Shown: in pieces, positions 7,646-15,918 of the stretch
Position numbering within the stretch: the first letter of the stretch is position 1
Layout: the number at the start of each line of letters is the position of its first letter
Source: Spirosoma sp. 48-14
Lineage (GTDB): Bacteria; Bacteroidota; Bacteroidia; Cytophagales; Spirosomataceae
Reading direction: 5' to 3'
NCBI RefSeq assembly: GCF_001898575.1
Contig: NZ_MKUD01000010.1
Location: 62,001 to 126,000 of the forward strand
Length of the DNA: 64,000 nt
Notes under the pieces: generated by a model
Told to the model about the DNA's origin: nothing
Databases searched by the model: none
The model's input: the letters and a program-made list of their open reading frames with translations, nothing else
Position numbers and translations under genes: made by a program

Positions 7646-9043
7646 ATGAAATTTACCGACATCACCGAGACCGATGATATTACCAAATCCATCGAAACGC
7701 TCAAGGCGGGCAAGAGCTACGACAAATTTGATGACGTAAAGGCTGAGTATGAAATCTCCGAAAAGCGGGACATTCTGAATCCATCGGTCTATAAAGACAA
7801 GCCGAAAAAAAATAAGGATGGTCAGCAGTCGGGCGTTACCTACGTCAACCGGATTCCGCTGGCACTCGAAAAGCGGATCGTGGATAGTACGGTTTCGTTC
7901 ACCTTCGGCAATCCCGTAGAAGTAACCTGTGAGCAGGACGATGAGATGAGTCTGGCCATTCTGGCCGCCATTAAACGCATGCTGTCGGACAATAAGATCG
8001 ACAGCTTCAACCGGCAGATTGCCCGCGACATTGCCCGCTGCACTGAATCGGCGGAGGTGTGGTTTCCAGTCAATACCAAGGAGAGTCATGCGCATTACGG
8101 ATTCAATACGCCGTTTAAAATGCGGGTACAGCAGTTTTCGCCCTGGAAAGGCGATTTACTCTTTCCGTATTTTGATAAAACGGGCGATATGATTGCCTTT
8201 AGCCGGGAATTTCGCGTCAAGGAGAATGGCAAAGAGATCATCTACTTTGAAACCTATACCGACGAGCAGAAGGTCGTCTGGCGCAAAGACGAATCCGACT
8301 GGGAAATGGTCGGAACACCGGAGCCGATTCAGATCAAAAAAATTCCGGTGGTCTATGGTCAGCAGGACTTCGTAGAATGGAATGATGTCGAGCCGCTCAT
8401 CAAGCGGCTGGAAAAGCGCATTTCCAAGTTTGGTGATACCAATGATTACTTCGCTTCACCCAGCTACGCCGTGGTGGGCGATATTACCGCGATGCCTGAC
8501 AAGGATGAGACGGGTAAAGTATTCCAATTAGGCAGTGGGGGGGATATCAAGGTGGTGAGCTGGGATCAGTTGCCCGAAGCTATCAAGCTGGAGGTCGATA
8601 CCCTGATCCGGTTTATTTTCAGCAATACCCAGACCCCGGACCTCTCGTTCGATGCCGTGAAGGGACTCGATCTATCAGGCAAGGCCATGAAATACCTCTT
8701 CATGGATGCCCACCTGAAGGTGAAAACCAAGCGCGAAATCTTTGATCCATATTTACAGCGACGAATCAACATTCTAAAGGCCTATACGGGTGAGTTGAAC
8801 ACCGCTTGGAAGAAAAAGGCCGTAGCCATCGAGATCATTCCTAACATTGTGCCTTACATCATCAATGACGAAAGCGATCTGGTGGATATGCTGACGACGG
8901 CTACGGGGGGTAAATCCATTATTTCCCAAAAGACGGCCGTCGCTAAATCGGGCCTGGTCGATAATGTCGAGGAGGAGTATAAGCAGATTCAGGCCGAAGA
9001 GGAGCGGGCCAATACTCTCAACATCTTTCCCCCAGCCGCCTAG
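7646..9043 (+). CDS. Portal protein (SPP1 gp6-like)
   Basis: A 465-residue protein starting 1 nt after the terminase stop. The N-terminal YVNRIPLALEKRIVDSTVSFTFGNPVEV segment, the central beta-rich wing and the helix GLDLSGKAMKYLFMDAHLKVKTKREIF are typical of SPP1-type portal proteins, which form the dodecameric DNA entry ring. The C-terminus ends in a coiled-coil (VDNVEEEYKQIQAEEERAN). Position after terminase and before a MuF-type head protein is canonical. Confidence 0.88.
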   Translation: MKFTDITETDDITKSIETLKAGKSYDKFDDVKAEYEISEKRDILNPSVYKDKPKKNKDGQQSGVTYVNRIPLALEKRIVDSTVSFTFGNPVEVTCEQDDEMSLAILAAIKRMLSDNKIDSFNRQIARDIARCTESAEVWFPVNTKESHAHYGFNTPFKMRVQQFSPWKGDLLFPYFDKTGDMIAFSREFRVKENGKEIIYFETYTDEQKVVWRKDESDWEMVGTPEPIQIKKIPVVYGQQDFVEWNDVEPLIKRLEKRISKFGDTNDYFASPSYAVVGDITAMPDKDETGKVFQLGSGGDIKVVSWDQLPEAIKLEVDTLIRFIFSNTQTPDLSFDAVKGLDLSGKAMKYLFMDAHLKVKTKREIFDPYLQRRINILKAYTGELNTAWKKKAVAIEIIPNIVPYIINDESDLVDMLTTATGGKSIISQKTAVAKSGLVDNVEEEYKQIQAEEERANTLNIFPPAA

Positions 9044-9247
9044 ATGATCAGGATCGATAACAAATTTAGTCTCAAGCAAACGGTTTACCTCAAAACCGAC
9101 CGCGATCAATTGCCCCGACTGGTGACAGCCATAAAGGTATGTCCTGATGATTTGCTCTACGAACTGATACAAGGCACGACCTCCTCGTATCACTATGACT
9201 TTGAGATTTCGGAAAGTGCCGATGTGCTGATGACGACGACCAACTAA
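9044..9247 (+). CDS. Small phage protein, unknown
   Basis: A 67-residue protein fitted exactly between the portal gene and the next gene (TAATG overlap). It has a KQTVYLKTDRDQLPRLVTAI segment and alternating beta-prone residues. Such short proteins are common in Bacteroidota siphophages near the portal gene. No function is known to me. Confidence 0.55.
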   Translation: MIRIDNKFSLKQTVYLKTDRDQLPRLVTAIKVCPDDLLYELIQGTTSSYHYDFEISESADVLMTTTN

Positions 9248-9627
9248 TGAGTAATCTACTAACAACTGTCCCTAAATCTCGATTCAAAGACTGGGAAACC
9301 GCTGAGCGGGTGCTCCGCCGGTGCGATGGTGAAACCGATTTTGGCGAGGAAGGATCGGAATGGCTTTGGTTTATCCGAACCTCCCATTTGCCTAAAAAGC
9401 CGCTGGATGAATCGGTCTGTTTTATGATTTACGACGGACTGGTACGGGGCTATTTTCATATTATCGAAAAAGCCTCATCCCGGAAATGGGTAGACCTGGG
9501 CTATCTCTTAGAAGATAAGCCATCCCCTTATGTGGTCGTACTAGCTCACTGGACAACACTACCTAAATCACGCCAGGTTGAAGCGACAGGCTTTCAGGGC
9601 TGGCGCTATACCGCTCTTCGCCCATGA
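9247..9627 (+). CDS. Hypothetical phage protein, possibly PUA/ASCH-like fold
   Basis: A 126-residue soluble protein. The run ESVCFMIYDGLVRGYFHIIEKAS recalls the beta strands of ASCH or PUA-like domains (small RNA-binding folds), but this is a weak resemblance only. The stop codon overlaps an ATG at 9624 that is a near copy of the start of the next real gene. Confidence 0.5.
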   Translation: MSNLLTTVPKSRFKDWETAERVLRRCDGETDFGEEGSEWLWFIRTSHLPKKPLDESVCFMIYDGLVRGYFHIIEKASSRKWVDLGYLLEDKPSPYVVVLAHWTTLPKSRQVEATGFQGWRYTALRP

Positions 9628-9776
9628 GCAATCGAAAGTTCGCCAAAAAGTATAGGTAGAATGTTAACTTTTTTTGTACAAAACTGGGTAAGTAGCTGAT
9701 AGCTAGCCAATGTATTCGCCTGAAATGATATGTAGAGTTCCGATTTTTTTTGTACAAAGTCCATGAGCAATCGTAA
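9624..9776 (+). repeat. Insertion-like interval between two copies of a gene start
   Basis: ATGAGCAATCG followed by wAArTTC occurs at 9624 and again at 9763, the true start of the MuF-like gene. The upstream copy opens an 11-codon reading frame that stops at 9659. Between the copies lie about 120 non-coding bases containing two copies of a T-run followed by GTACAAA (9669-9682 and 9744-9758), each including the palindrome TTTGTACAAA. The layout looks like a small insertion that duplicated the gene start. Confidence 0.55.
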
Positions 9777-10818
9777 ATTCAATATAGCTGACTGGAACGC
9801 GAATCACTTTAAAAAGGTGGAGGAAGTTGCCCATAAGGTAAAGGTCATTTACTACACGGCCGTCAAGGAAGCGACCCAGATAGCCCTGTCAGCCAATCCG
9901 GATCCAGCGCAGGAATTCACCTTCGACGCCTATCCTAAAACGCGCGAACGTATTAATGATTTGTTGCAAAAGTTAGCCCTGCATCTGGTGGTGACGATTC
10001 AGGCTGGACAGAAAGCGGAGTGGACATTAGCGAATGCAAAAAATGACGCTTTAGTGGGCTACGTGCTGGGCAAAACTGCCCTCAGCCGGGCGAGTGTTTC
10101 TCGCTATTCCAATCAAAACTTAGAAGCGCTGGCCGCGTTTCAACAGCGAAAGATTCAAGGGCTGGGTGTGTCGGATCGGGTCTGGAAATACACGACTCAG
10201 TTTAGACGGGAAATGGAACTGGGATTGGATTTAGGTATCGGGGAGGGGAAATCGGCGGTGCAGATTGCCCGAAGTATGCAGCAGTATTTGGTGGAGCCGG
10301 ATAACCTGTTTCGCCGGGTCAGGAATAAACGGGGTAATCTGGTCCTTTCTAAAAATGCCGAGCTGTTTCATCCGGGCACGGGTGTGTATCGGAGTAGCTA
10401 TAAAAATGCGCTCAGGCTGTCAAGAACAGAAATCAATGCGGCCTATCATTCGGCCGATCGGGCCCGCTGGAGCCAGTTGGATTTTGTAGTAGGGTATGAG
10501 GTCAGACGCTCGAACAACAAAACGGCCTGTGAGGTTTGTGACTCGCTGAAGGGGTTCTATCCAAAAAGCTTTGTCTGGAATTCCTGGCACCCATCCTGTC
10601 GATGTAACGCCATACCCATCCTAGCCACGGCCGAGGAATTAAGCCAATTGAACCGGCTCTTACTGACCGATCAGGATACCTCAGCGTTTCGCAGTAGCAA
10701 GGAAATCACGCAGATCAATCCGGGCTTTATGGAATGGCTGGATAGGAATCAGGAACGGTTATCGCGAGCCAAAAGCCTGCCGAGTTTTATTACGGATAAT
10801 CTGGCGCTTGGGGTTTAG
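9763..10818 (+). CDS. Phage head morphogenesis protein, MuF / SPP1 gp7-like
   Basis: A 351-residue protein. The C-terminal half has the MuF signature: SRTEINAAYHSADRARW, then CEVCDSLKG and HPSCRCNAIPI, a likely metal-binding Cys/His cluster. MuF-type proteins attach to the portal, are packaged in small number and help DNA exit or head assembly. The gene is the last plus-strand gene of the packaging module and is convergent with a truncated PP-loop gene. Confidence 0.85.
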   Translation: MSNRKFNIADWNANHFKKVEEVAHKVKVIYYTAVKEATQIALSANPDPAQEFTFDAYPKTRERINDLLQKLALHLVVTIQAGQKAEWTLANAKNDALVGYVLGKTALSRASVSRYSNQNLEALAAFQQRKIQGLGVSDRVWKYTTQFRREMELGLDLGIGEGKSAVQIARSMQQYLVEPDNLFRRVRNKRGNLVLSKNAELFHPGTGVYRSSYKNALRLSRTEINAAYHSADRARWSQLDFVVGYEVRRSNNKTACEVCDSLKGFYPKSFVWNSWHPSCRCNAIPILATAEELSQLNRLLLTDQDTSAFRSSKEITQINPGFMEWLDRNQERLSRAKSLPSFITDNLALGV

Positions 10819-10962
10819 TTGGTAGTCAACCAAGGTATGTTTGCATACGCTTGGCTTTACAATGGCCATGATCTTACGCCGGTTCAACTCGGTTTTGGTT
10901 GGTGGGCAGATTCGGTCAGCAAACGCCTGTAGTTCGATCACTTGCTGTTTGAGGGGTACCAT
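10759..10962 (-). CDS. Possible small overlapping ORF downstream of the truncated PP-loop gene
   Basis: This 67-residue frame begins inside the 3' end of the PP-loop ORF in another frame and ends antisense to the MuF-like gene. Its text (VPLKQQVIELQAFADRICPPTKTELNRR) reads like natural protein. It could be a small separate gene or the displaced continuation of a rearranged region. Evidence is weak. Confidence 0.3.
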   Translation of the reverse strand: MVPLKQQVIELQAFADRICPPTKTELNRRKIMAIVKPSVCKHTLVDYQLNPKRQIIRNKTRQAFGSR

Positions 10963-11387
10963 CGTAGCGCCGAGGTCATAAACCGCATGGCAGGTGTAGA
11001 CCAGGGAAGAATTAGTTTAACGCATTCGAGATTGACATATCGTTCGACGTTATTAGCCCAGCGGGTTAGCCATCGGTCCATCATATCTCCGGCCTGACGA
11101 CGAACTACGACCAATTCAGTTTTTAGCTGGTCTGCCAAACGTTCACAAGTGGGCAATGAATCTTTCCACTCCGTTCGACCTAAATCCGAATGGATCAGTA
11201 GTCTTGGTCCCCGATGATTTATTTCGTTCAAGTGCTGAATAGTGGCCCACGCTGCGGCCGTAGAATCCTTTCCGCCTGAGACACCAATGGCCACAGGCAT
11301 CCAGTTGTTGAGATGGGTTTTTACTTCAGGAGTCAGAGCTATTGAAAACAACTTACGAGTAGGCGCAAATAGATTTAACTGGTTCAT
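10938..11387 (-). pseudogene. Truncated PP-loop (PAPS reductase-like) protein
   Basis: A 149-residue ORF with the PP-loop AIGVSGGKDSTAAA (S37-T43), which binds ATP in PAPS reductase and N-type ATP pyrophosphatase families. Phage homologues, as I recall them, are about 250-350 residues and continue after an MRFCTSELK-type block. Here the corresponding block is MRFMTSALRW and the frame ends 6 residues later. Loss of the C-terminal half and change of the conserved Cys suggest a decayed gene. The end lies at the junction with the convergent packaging module. Confidence 0.65.
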
Positions 11388-11399
11388 ACCTTTGTCTGT

Positions 11400-11675
11400 A
11401 TGGAAGGAGACTTATTTTGTAATGCGGGGAATGGTGATTTGTATTTACGTGTATCGGGCCATCACATCCGGCGAAAGGTCGGTGTTGGCTGGTCGCTCAC
11501 AACAGTCGATCAACTCCCCCCTGACATCAACTGGAGTCCGCTGCACTATAAGCAGTTTGATACGATGGTGCCCTATCTGATCAAAGAGGGGCTGTTGCCT
11601 GAAAATGTCCAGTTCGCAGGGGAGCGGCCAGCGCCGAAAGCGTCAGAGCAGGGACTCAACAGCACGCCCCACTAA
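11400..11675 (+). CDS. Small hypothetical protein
   Basis: A 91-residue frame divergent from the PP-loop gene, with starts 12 nt apart, overlapping the 3' end of the convergent methyltransferase gene by 33 nt. The sequence (VGWSLTTVDQLPPDINWSPLHYKQFDTMVPYLIKEGLLPENVQF) looks protein-like, but I do not recognise a family. It is the only plus-strand candidate in the early region. Confidence 0.4.
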   Translation: MEGDLFCNAGNGDLYLRVSGHHIRRKVGVGWSLTTVDQLPPDINWSPLHYKQFDTMVPYLIKEGLLPENVQFAGERPAPKASEQGLNSTPH

Positions 11676-13250
11676 CCATTCCATCGTTGAAGGTGGATTC
11701 GCATTGCCAATTTGAATCTGCTGATCCTCTTTGTTACCTAGAATTACATAATCATCAGGAAAGCCTTGCGCTTTAGCTGTTTCCTTGGGCTGCAACATCC
11801 GAAAGTAGCATTCATTAATATCGGGCTGATTATGAGCCTCAACCAATGATACACTGTCTTTGGTAGGTATAGTCGAAACTGGATCGGTTGCTAAACGGGC
11901 ATTGTTAACACCATGGTAAGGTGTCAAAAATGGGGTTGCGCTCATCAGCCAATTTTGTATACTGGTTGTTTGCGCTGCCAATGGATCAGTTATACCGTCA
12001 AGGCTTCGCGAACCACGCATTGTCAAAATGGCCGATGGCGCCAAAACAATACTACTATGTATGCCGCCAGCTGATACTGTCGACAGGGGGTCGGTTAGTT
12101 GATGCGTCAAACTCTTCCCTCGATGGATCGGCATAAACCCTGGCATGGCCAGCCCCGCGCTCTGCTGCGTAGTCTGAGTAAATAAAGCTTCATCAAGCCC
12201 GTACGCTTTGTGGGCCGATTTGGTGTGCGACATATTAAACAGGAACGGAGCAAACAGGTAACTACTGAAACCTGTCGTCTGCGCATTGAGTACTTCGGTT
12301 TCCGCTCCACGAATCCGCGAACCTAACGAGCCATGCTGATTGCGCTGATCAAGAATAGTTGGACGTAATCCATATTTCTTTAAGCCATACTCAATTCTGG
12401 CGATCGTATTTGGCGACAAAGGGGCCATCTTATTAGCTACCCGATCGCCAATCTTTACCATTGGAATTGATAAGTCAAGACAATTCACAGCTGCATAGTA
12501 ATAGGGCAATACTTCCTGATAACAATTCGGACATCGGTACACATATCCACCTTTGGGGCCATAGGTCTTATCGATACAACCCGGCTTCCAGGATTGAACA
12601 GCCTCAACCACTCCGCAGCGTATACAGGGAGCCTTAGGGGTAAATCGTAAATTAGGCTTCTTATTCCCCTTTCGCCAAAAAACAATATAGATTCGGTCAC
12701 GGCTCTGCGGAGCATAATGAACAATATCAGGGCCGTGCGCAAACATGGCGTTCATGTAAACGCACTCATGTAGATAACCTAATTTGTGCATCGCTTTCAG
12801 CCAGGTATCAAAAAGTGGCCAGGCGCGAACACGCACGACGTTCTCGATAATAACGACGTCATGACGATGGTATTCGGCAAACGTAACGACATCCCACATC
12901 GTTGCGCGGCTTTTGACTGCCTTTTCGTCGAAAACCTGTGGACTGAATAGGTCGGTTTGAGCTAGATTTTTGGTTTTACGGCCGCCAGCCTGACTATGAT
13001 AGGTACATTCAGGTGAAGCAATGTAAATATTCGTCCGTTCGTACCGAGCAGGGTGGGTTTCGGAAATGTTTACGCAGTCATGATCCGTATCCGGATGGTT
13101 GGTATTATGGCTATCAACAGCAAGCTTCCAATGATTACGAGCATATTTGACCCGTACACCTTTTACTTGTTTTGCGCCCTGCGTAGAGCCGCCACAACCA
13201 CAAAAATCGTCACTTAAAGTAATATCGGATGGATGAATAAGATTGCTCAT
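11643..13250 (-). CDS. DNA (cytosine-5) methyltransferase
   Basis: A 535-residue protein with C5-MTase motifs in order: I DDFCGCGGST (14-23, SAM binding), IV ASPECTYHS (catalytic C82; the usual PC is EC here), VI ENV (136-138), VIII QSRDRIYIV, and X QIGNANPP near the C-terminus. Two CxxC pairs (CIRCG and CPNC) in the middle likely bind zinc in the target-recognition region. It is longer than minimal enzymes (about 330-400). No restriction endonuclease gene is adjacent, so protection of phage DNA is the likely role. Confidence 0.88.
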   Translation of the reverse strand: MSNLIHPSDITLSDDFCGCGGSTQGAKQVKGVRVKYARNHWKLAVDSHNTNHPDTDHDCVNISETHPARYERTNIYIASPECTYHSQAGGRKTKNLAQTDLFSPQVFDEKAVKSRATMWDVVTFAEYHRHDVVIIENVVRVRAWPLFDTWLKAMHKLGYLHECVYMNAMFAHGPDIVHYAPQSRDRIYIVFWRKGNKKPNLRFTPKAPCIRCGVVEAVQSWKPGCIDKTYGPKGGYVYRCPNCYQEVLPYYYAAVNCLDLSIPMVKIGDRVANKMAPLSPNTIARIEYGLKKYGLRPTILDQRNQHGSLGSRIRGAETEVLNAQTTGFSSYLFAPFLFNMSHTKSAHKAYGLDEALFTQTTQQSAGLAMPGFMPIHRGKSLTHQLTDPLSTVSAGGIHSSIVLAPSAILTMRGSRSLDGITDPLAAQTTSIQNWLMSATPFLTPYHGVNNARLATDPVSTIPTKDSVSLVEAHNQPDINECYFRMLQPKETAKAQGFPDDYVILGNKEDQQIQIGNANPPSTMEWLVGRAVESLL

Positions 13251-13257
13251 GCTAAAA

Positions 13258-13698
13258 CTAGGTGTAGGATAAGGTTTGTAGTGAGCGTAAAGCCCTTATG
13301 GATTGGTTGACCTCCTCAGCGACAAGGATTCGCTGATCTAATAGCCACAATAATTGTTCAGCCCTGGCAACAGACTCACTTGTCGAACAAATCGTTTTTT
13401 CCATTTCGCTATTCGGAAACAGCACAATTGAGAATGCGCGCTTCTTTTCGTTCCATTGAGGCAATCTTGTGGCAACCCCTCGAATCAAAAGGAATCCCAA
13501 TTCAGTCGCATCGAAAGCACGTTTAGGCTGATACATGACAGGGGGCAAATCTTCGTTTTCTGACAAATAGAAGCATCGATTCTCTCCGCTTGAGAGTGTT
13601 ACCCAGTAGCTGTCCCCGGGCTGCAATTCCTGATCAATACCAAGCAAAGCAAGTTCTACGCTTTGCTCAAATGAGCACACTTTATGTTCTGGTTTCAT
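13258..13698 (-). CDS. Hypothetical phage protein
   Basis: A 146-residue soluble protein that starts inside the end of the DUF5131 gene (ATGA overlap) and precedes the C5-methyltransferase by 7 nt, so it is translated within the same modification operon. The N-terminal half is beta-rich, and the C-terminal half is helical with a Leu-rich run. Family not recognised. Confidence 0.55.
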   Translation of the reverse strand: MKPEHKVCSFEQSVELALLGIDQELQPGDSYWVTLSSGENRCFYLSENEDLPPVMYQPKRAFDATELGFLLIRGVATRLPQWNEKKRAFSIVLFPNSEMEKTICSTSESVARAEQLLWLLDQRILVAEEVNQSIRALRSLQTLSYT

Positions 13699-14675
13699 TT
13701 TGTGTCTGATTTAACTTCGTACTTCCCACAGGCAGCGAGTAGGGCGGCATGATCGATGGCAGGAAAGTCCTGAATCTGTAAATGTTCTGGCCATTCACTC
13801 GGGTCAGTGCCATGCCGATCAGTCAAGCCCAGCTCTTTCGATAAGTGCGTACCGAGTTGTTTAATAAAAACAGCTGTTCCGATTTGCTGAAACTGATAAG
13901 CCAACTGCTCAATCCAATCGACCTGACAAGGTCGGTAGGTGTACTTTCCCTGATTGTTACCCGATTCGCCACCCAGAATGACCCAATCAATCGGGGGGAG
14001 TTCCTCTGAGGGAGGGGTGGGCAGTTCACAGGCACAGCATGCCCACGTATTACCATAACACGCCCCACTGGTATGGGGGCAGTTATGCACATAAGTAAGC
14101 AGTAACCGGCCGGGCGTGATTTCTTCCAGCATGGGCTCGAAAGAAATAAACCGAATATGGGCGGGTATTCGACGTAGTAACATGCCCCGCTCGATATACT
14201 CATCTGACTCGATGCTCACACCCAGCCAGACGCAGCTTGGCGGATGGCCGTTTAACCAGGCTTCAAGCCATACCGCCAGATTCAAATAGTCTGAATTGTC
14301 GCTACCTAGTTCACAGGCCTGTTCGTAGGCTTTTTTGAGCGCAGGGATAATATTTTCCGGTCGCTTGGTGAGCATCTGGAAAATATGCAGGTTTCGACAC
14401 AGGTAGATGATGCGAAACACTTCATGAATGAAGGGGAAGATATCTTCGTGAAATACATCCGTCAGCGAAGAGGTAAAGATCAGTTTAGGCTCTTTCCACT
14501 TTAATGGATTGTCGAATACGGTTTTAGTCCGTGTAACCCGTTTGGCATCGTAGCGGGTATTGTCCAGACTATCCCGGTACATATAGCAGTTTTTGCAGCC
14601 TTCACTCACCTTTGAGCAGCCGCGGGCCACATTCCAGGTGGCAGAGGTCCAGCTAATTTTTGTTGATTCAGCCAT
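13695..14675 (-). CDS. DUF5131 / phage Gp37-Gp68 family protein
   Basis: A 326-residue protein beginning AESTKISWTSATWNVARGCSKVSEGCKNCYM, the signature of the Gp37/Gp68 family. The three cysteines (GCxxxxxGCxxCY) resemble a radical-SAM cluster site, and the family is related to radical SAM TIM barrels. Further family marks are FTSSLTDVFHEDI, QMLTKRPE, VWLGVSIE and WVILGGESG. The biochemical role in phages is not established. An internal insert with extra Cys/His residues (about 193-215, CPHTSGACYGNTWACCAC) may bind an additional metal. Confidence 0.85.
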   Translation of the reverse strand: MAESTKISWTSATWNVARGCSKVSEGCKNCYMYRDSLDNTRYDAKRVTRTKTVFDNPLKWKEPKLIFTSSLTDVFHEDIFPFIHEVFRIIYLCRNLHIFQMLTKRPENIIPALKKAYEQACELGSDNSDYLNLAVWLEAWLNGHPPSCVWLGVSIESDEYIERGMLLRRIPAHIRFISFEPMLEEITPGRLLLTYVHNCPHTSGACYGNTWACCACELPTPPSEELPPIDWVILGGESGNNQGKYTYRPCQVDWIEQLAYQFQQIGTAVFIKQLGTHLSKELGLTDRHGTDPSEWPEHLQIQDFPAIDHAALLAACGKYEVKSDTK

Positions 14676-14677
14676 GA

Positions 14678-14914
14678 TTAAGAAGGTATTGAAGTAGAGT
14701 AGGTAACGACTGTTCGACGTTCATAGGAAAAGACCTTGCCACAGTCGTCATAGGGACAGGCCAATTCGCCCTCATCGTCTTCGTAGGCCCACGAGTCGCC
14801 AAGGGTGCCAAAGCAATGAGGACAGACCATTTCGGGCGTATTGCGGCAATCGGCCGTTCGTTCCCATTCGTCAATGAAAGCCTGCTGTTCTGGGGTGAAA
14901 TTGGTGTTTGCCAT
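14678..14914 (-). CDS. Small zinc-ribbon-like protein
   Basis: A 78-residue protein with CPHC and CPYDDC cysteine pairs about 20 residues apart, a plausible zinc ribbon. It is spaced 2 nt from the DUF5131 gene and 5 nt from the upstream methyltransferase. Such small ribbons accompany DNA-processing genes in phages. Function unknown. Confidence 0.6.
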   Translation of the reverse strand: MANTNFTPEQQAFIDEWERTADCRNTPEMVCPHCFGTLGDSWAYEDDEGELACPYDDCGKVFSYERRTVVTYSTSIPS

Positions 14915-14919
14915 GATAG

Positions 14920-15918
14920 TTATATGGATTGTGAATCAAAAAGGGTAGCTGCATCATCAGCCGCGAACCGGCTTTTTACATCTTTCAGGTTCTTAATGGC
15001 CTGTTTGTAGTAGCTTTCCTTAAGCTCGATACCAATCCCAAAGCGGCCGTAACTAACTGCTCCGTAGACCTCGGAGCCAACACCCATAAAGGGAGTCAGA
15101 ACTACTTCGCCCGGATTGGAATACATATCCATACACCGGTCAATCACATCGAGCTGGAGCGGATGAACGTGCTTTTCGTCATCCTCATCCTTGCCTTCTT
15201 TATAGGACAACACGTTATCCACCCGGATATCATCCCAGAAAACCGAAGCATAGCGACGGAAGATGATTTGACTCATCTTGTTTTCGCGAGGGTCCTGGCA
15301 GTTTTTATACCTATCGACGAGTGCCCCCCAATTCCCATATAAATGCTCCAGATAGGGGGGGACAGGTATAGCGCCCGCGTAGCGGGTGAAGCCTTTCGGA
15401 TGGGTGACCGGAACTTGATTCTCCCCCTTCTTTCGGAAGATCATCAATATATCACCCAGAGCCGACCGTGTTTTGGTCGAATCTTTCACGACCCATTTAT
15501 GCTGAAGGCCTTGAGCCCGCGTTCGGAGTGCGACGGCCAGCGGCTCTTTCCAGATATAGCGTTCGTCGAAGAATTCAAAGCCATGGCGTTCGTGCATTTC
15601 CAGAATATGACTTGGAAAGTGCCAGAGCTTATTGCCTTTTTCTGGAATGTGCTGGCAATGCACAATCGTCATGCGGCCTGGCTTAGTTACCCGGCCCATC
15701 TGTTCGATTAAGAATTCGTACTGGGCCAAAAACTGCTCTTTGGATTCGCAGTTGCTGAAATCATTTTCCGAACTGGAGTAGTTATAGAGCCCCGCAAAAG
15801 GCGGAGAATAGATACTCAGATCAATACTAGCATCGGGCAGGGTTGGTAGTACGTACATGCAATCGCTGTTATAGATCGCATACGTATCGGTAAGAAGCTG
15901 GTCTTTGATCATGCGCAT
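14920..15918 (-). CDS. Site-specific DNA methyltransferase (N4-C or N6-A, beta class)
   Basis: A 332-residue protein with catalytic motif IV SPPF (38-41) before the SAM-binding motif FMGVGS (from 277), the motif order of beta-class amino-methyltransferases. SPPF rather than DPPY is common in N4-cytosine enzymes, but N6-adenine activity is possible. It overlaps the upstream helicase gene by 10 nt, so the two are co-translated. There is no nuclease nearby. Confidence 0.85.
   Translation of the reverse strand: MRMIKDQLLTDTYAIYNSDCMYVLPTLPDASIDLSIYSPPFAGLYNYSSSENDFSNCESKEQFLAQYEFLIEQMGRVTKPGRMTIVHCQHIPEKGNKLWHFPSHILEMHERHGFEFFDERYIWKEPLAVALRTRAQGLQHKWVVKDSTKTRSALGDILMIFRKKGENQVPVTHPKGFTRYAGAIPVPPYLEHLYGNWGALVDRYKNCQDPRENKMSQIIFRRYASVFWDDIRVDNVLSYKEGKDEDDEKHVHPLQLDVIDRCMDMYSNPGEVVLTPFMGVGSEVYGAVSYGRFGIGIELKESYYKQAIKNLKDVKSRFAADDAATLFDSQSI

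Noticed and set aside
14816..15711. Plus-strand ORFs opposite the methyltransferase
   Set aside because: Antisense shadows; the minus frame has all methyltransferase motifs.
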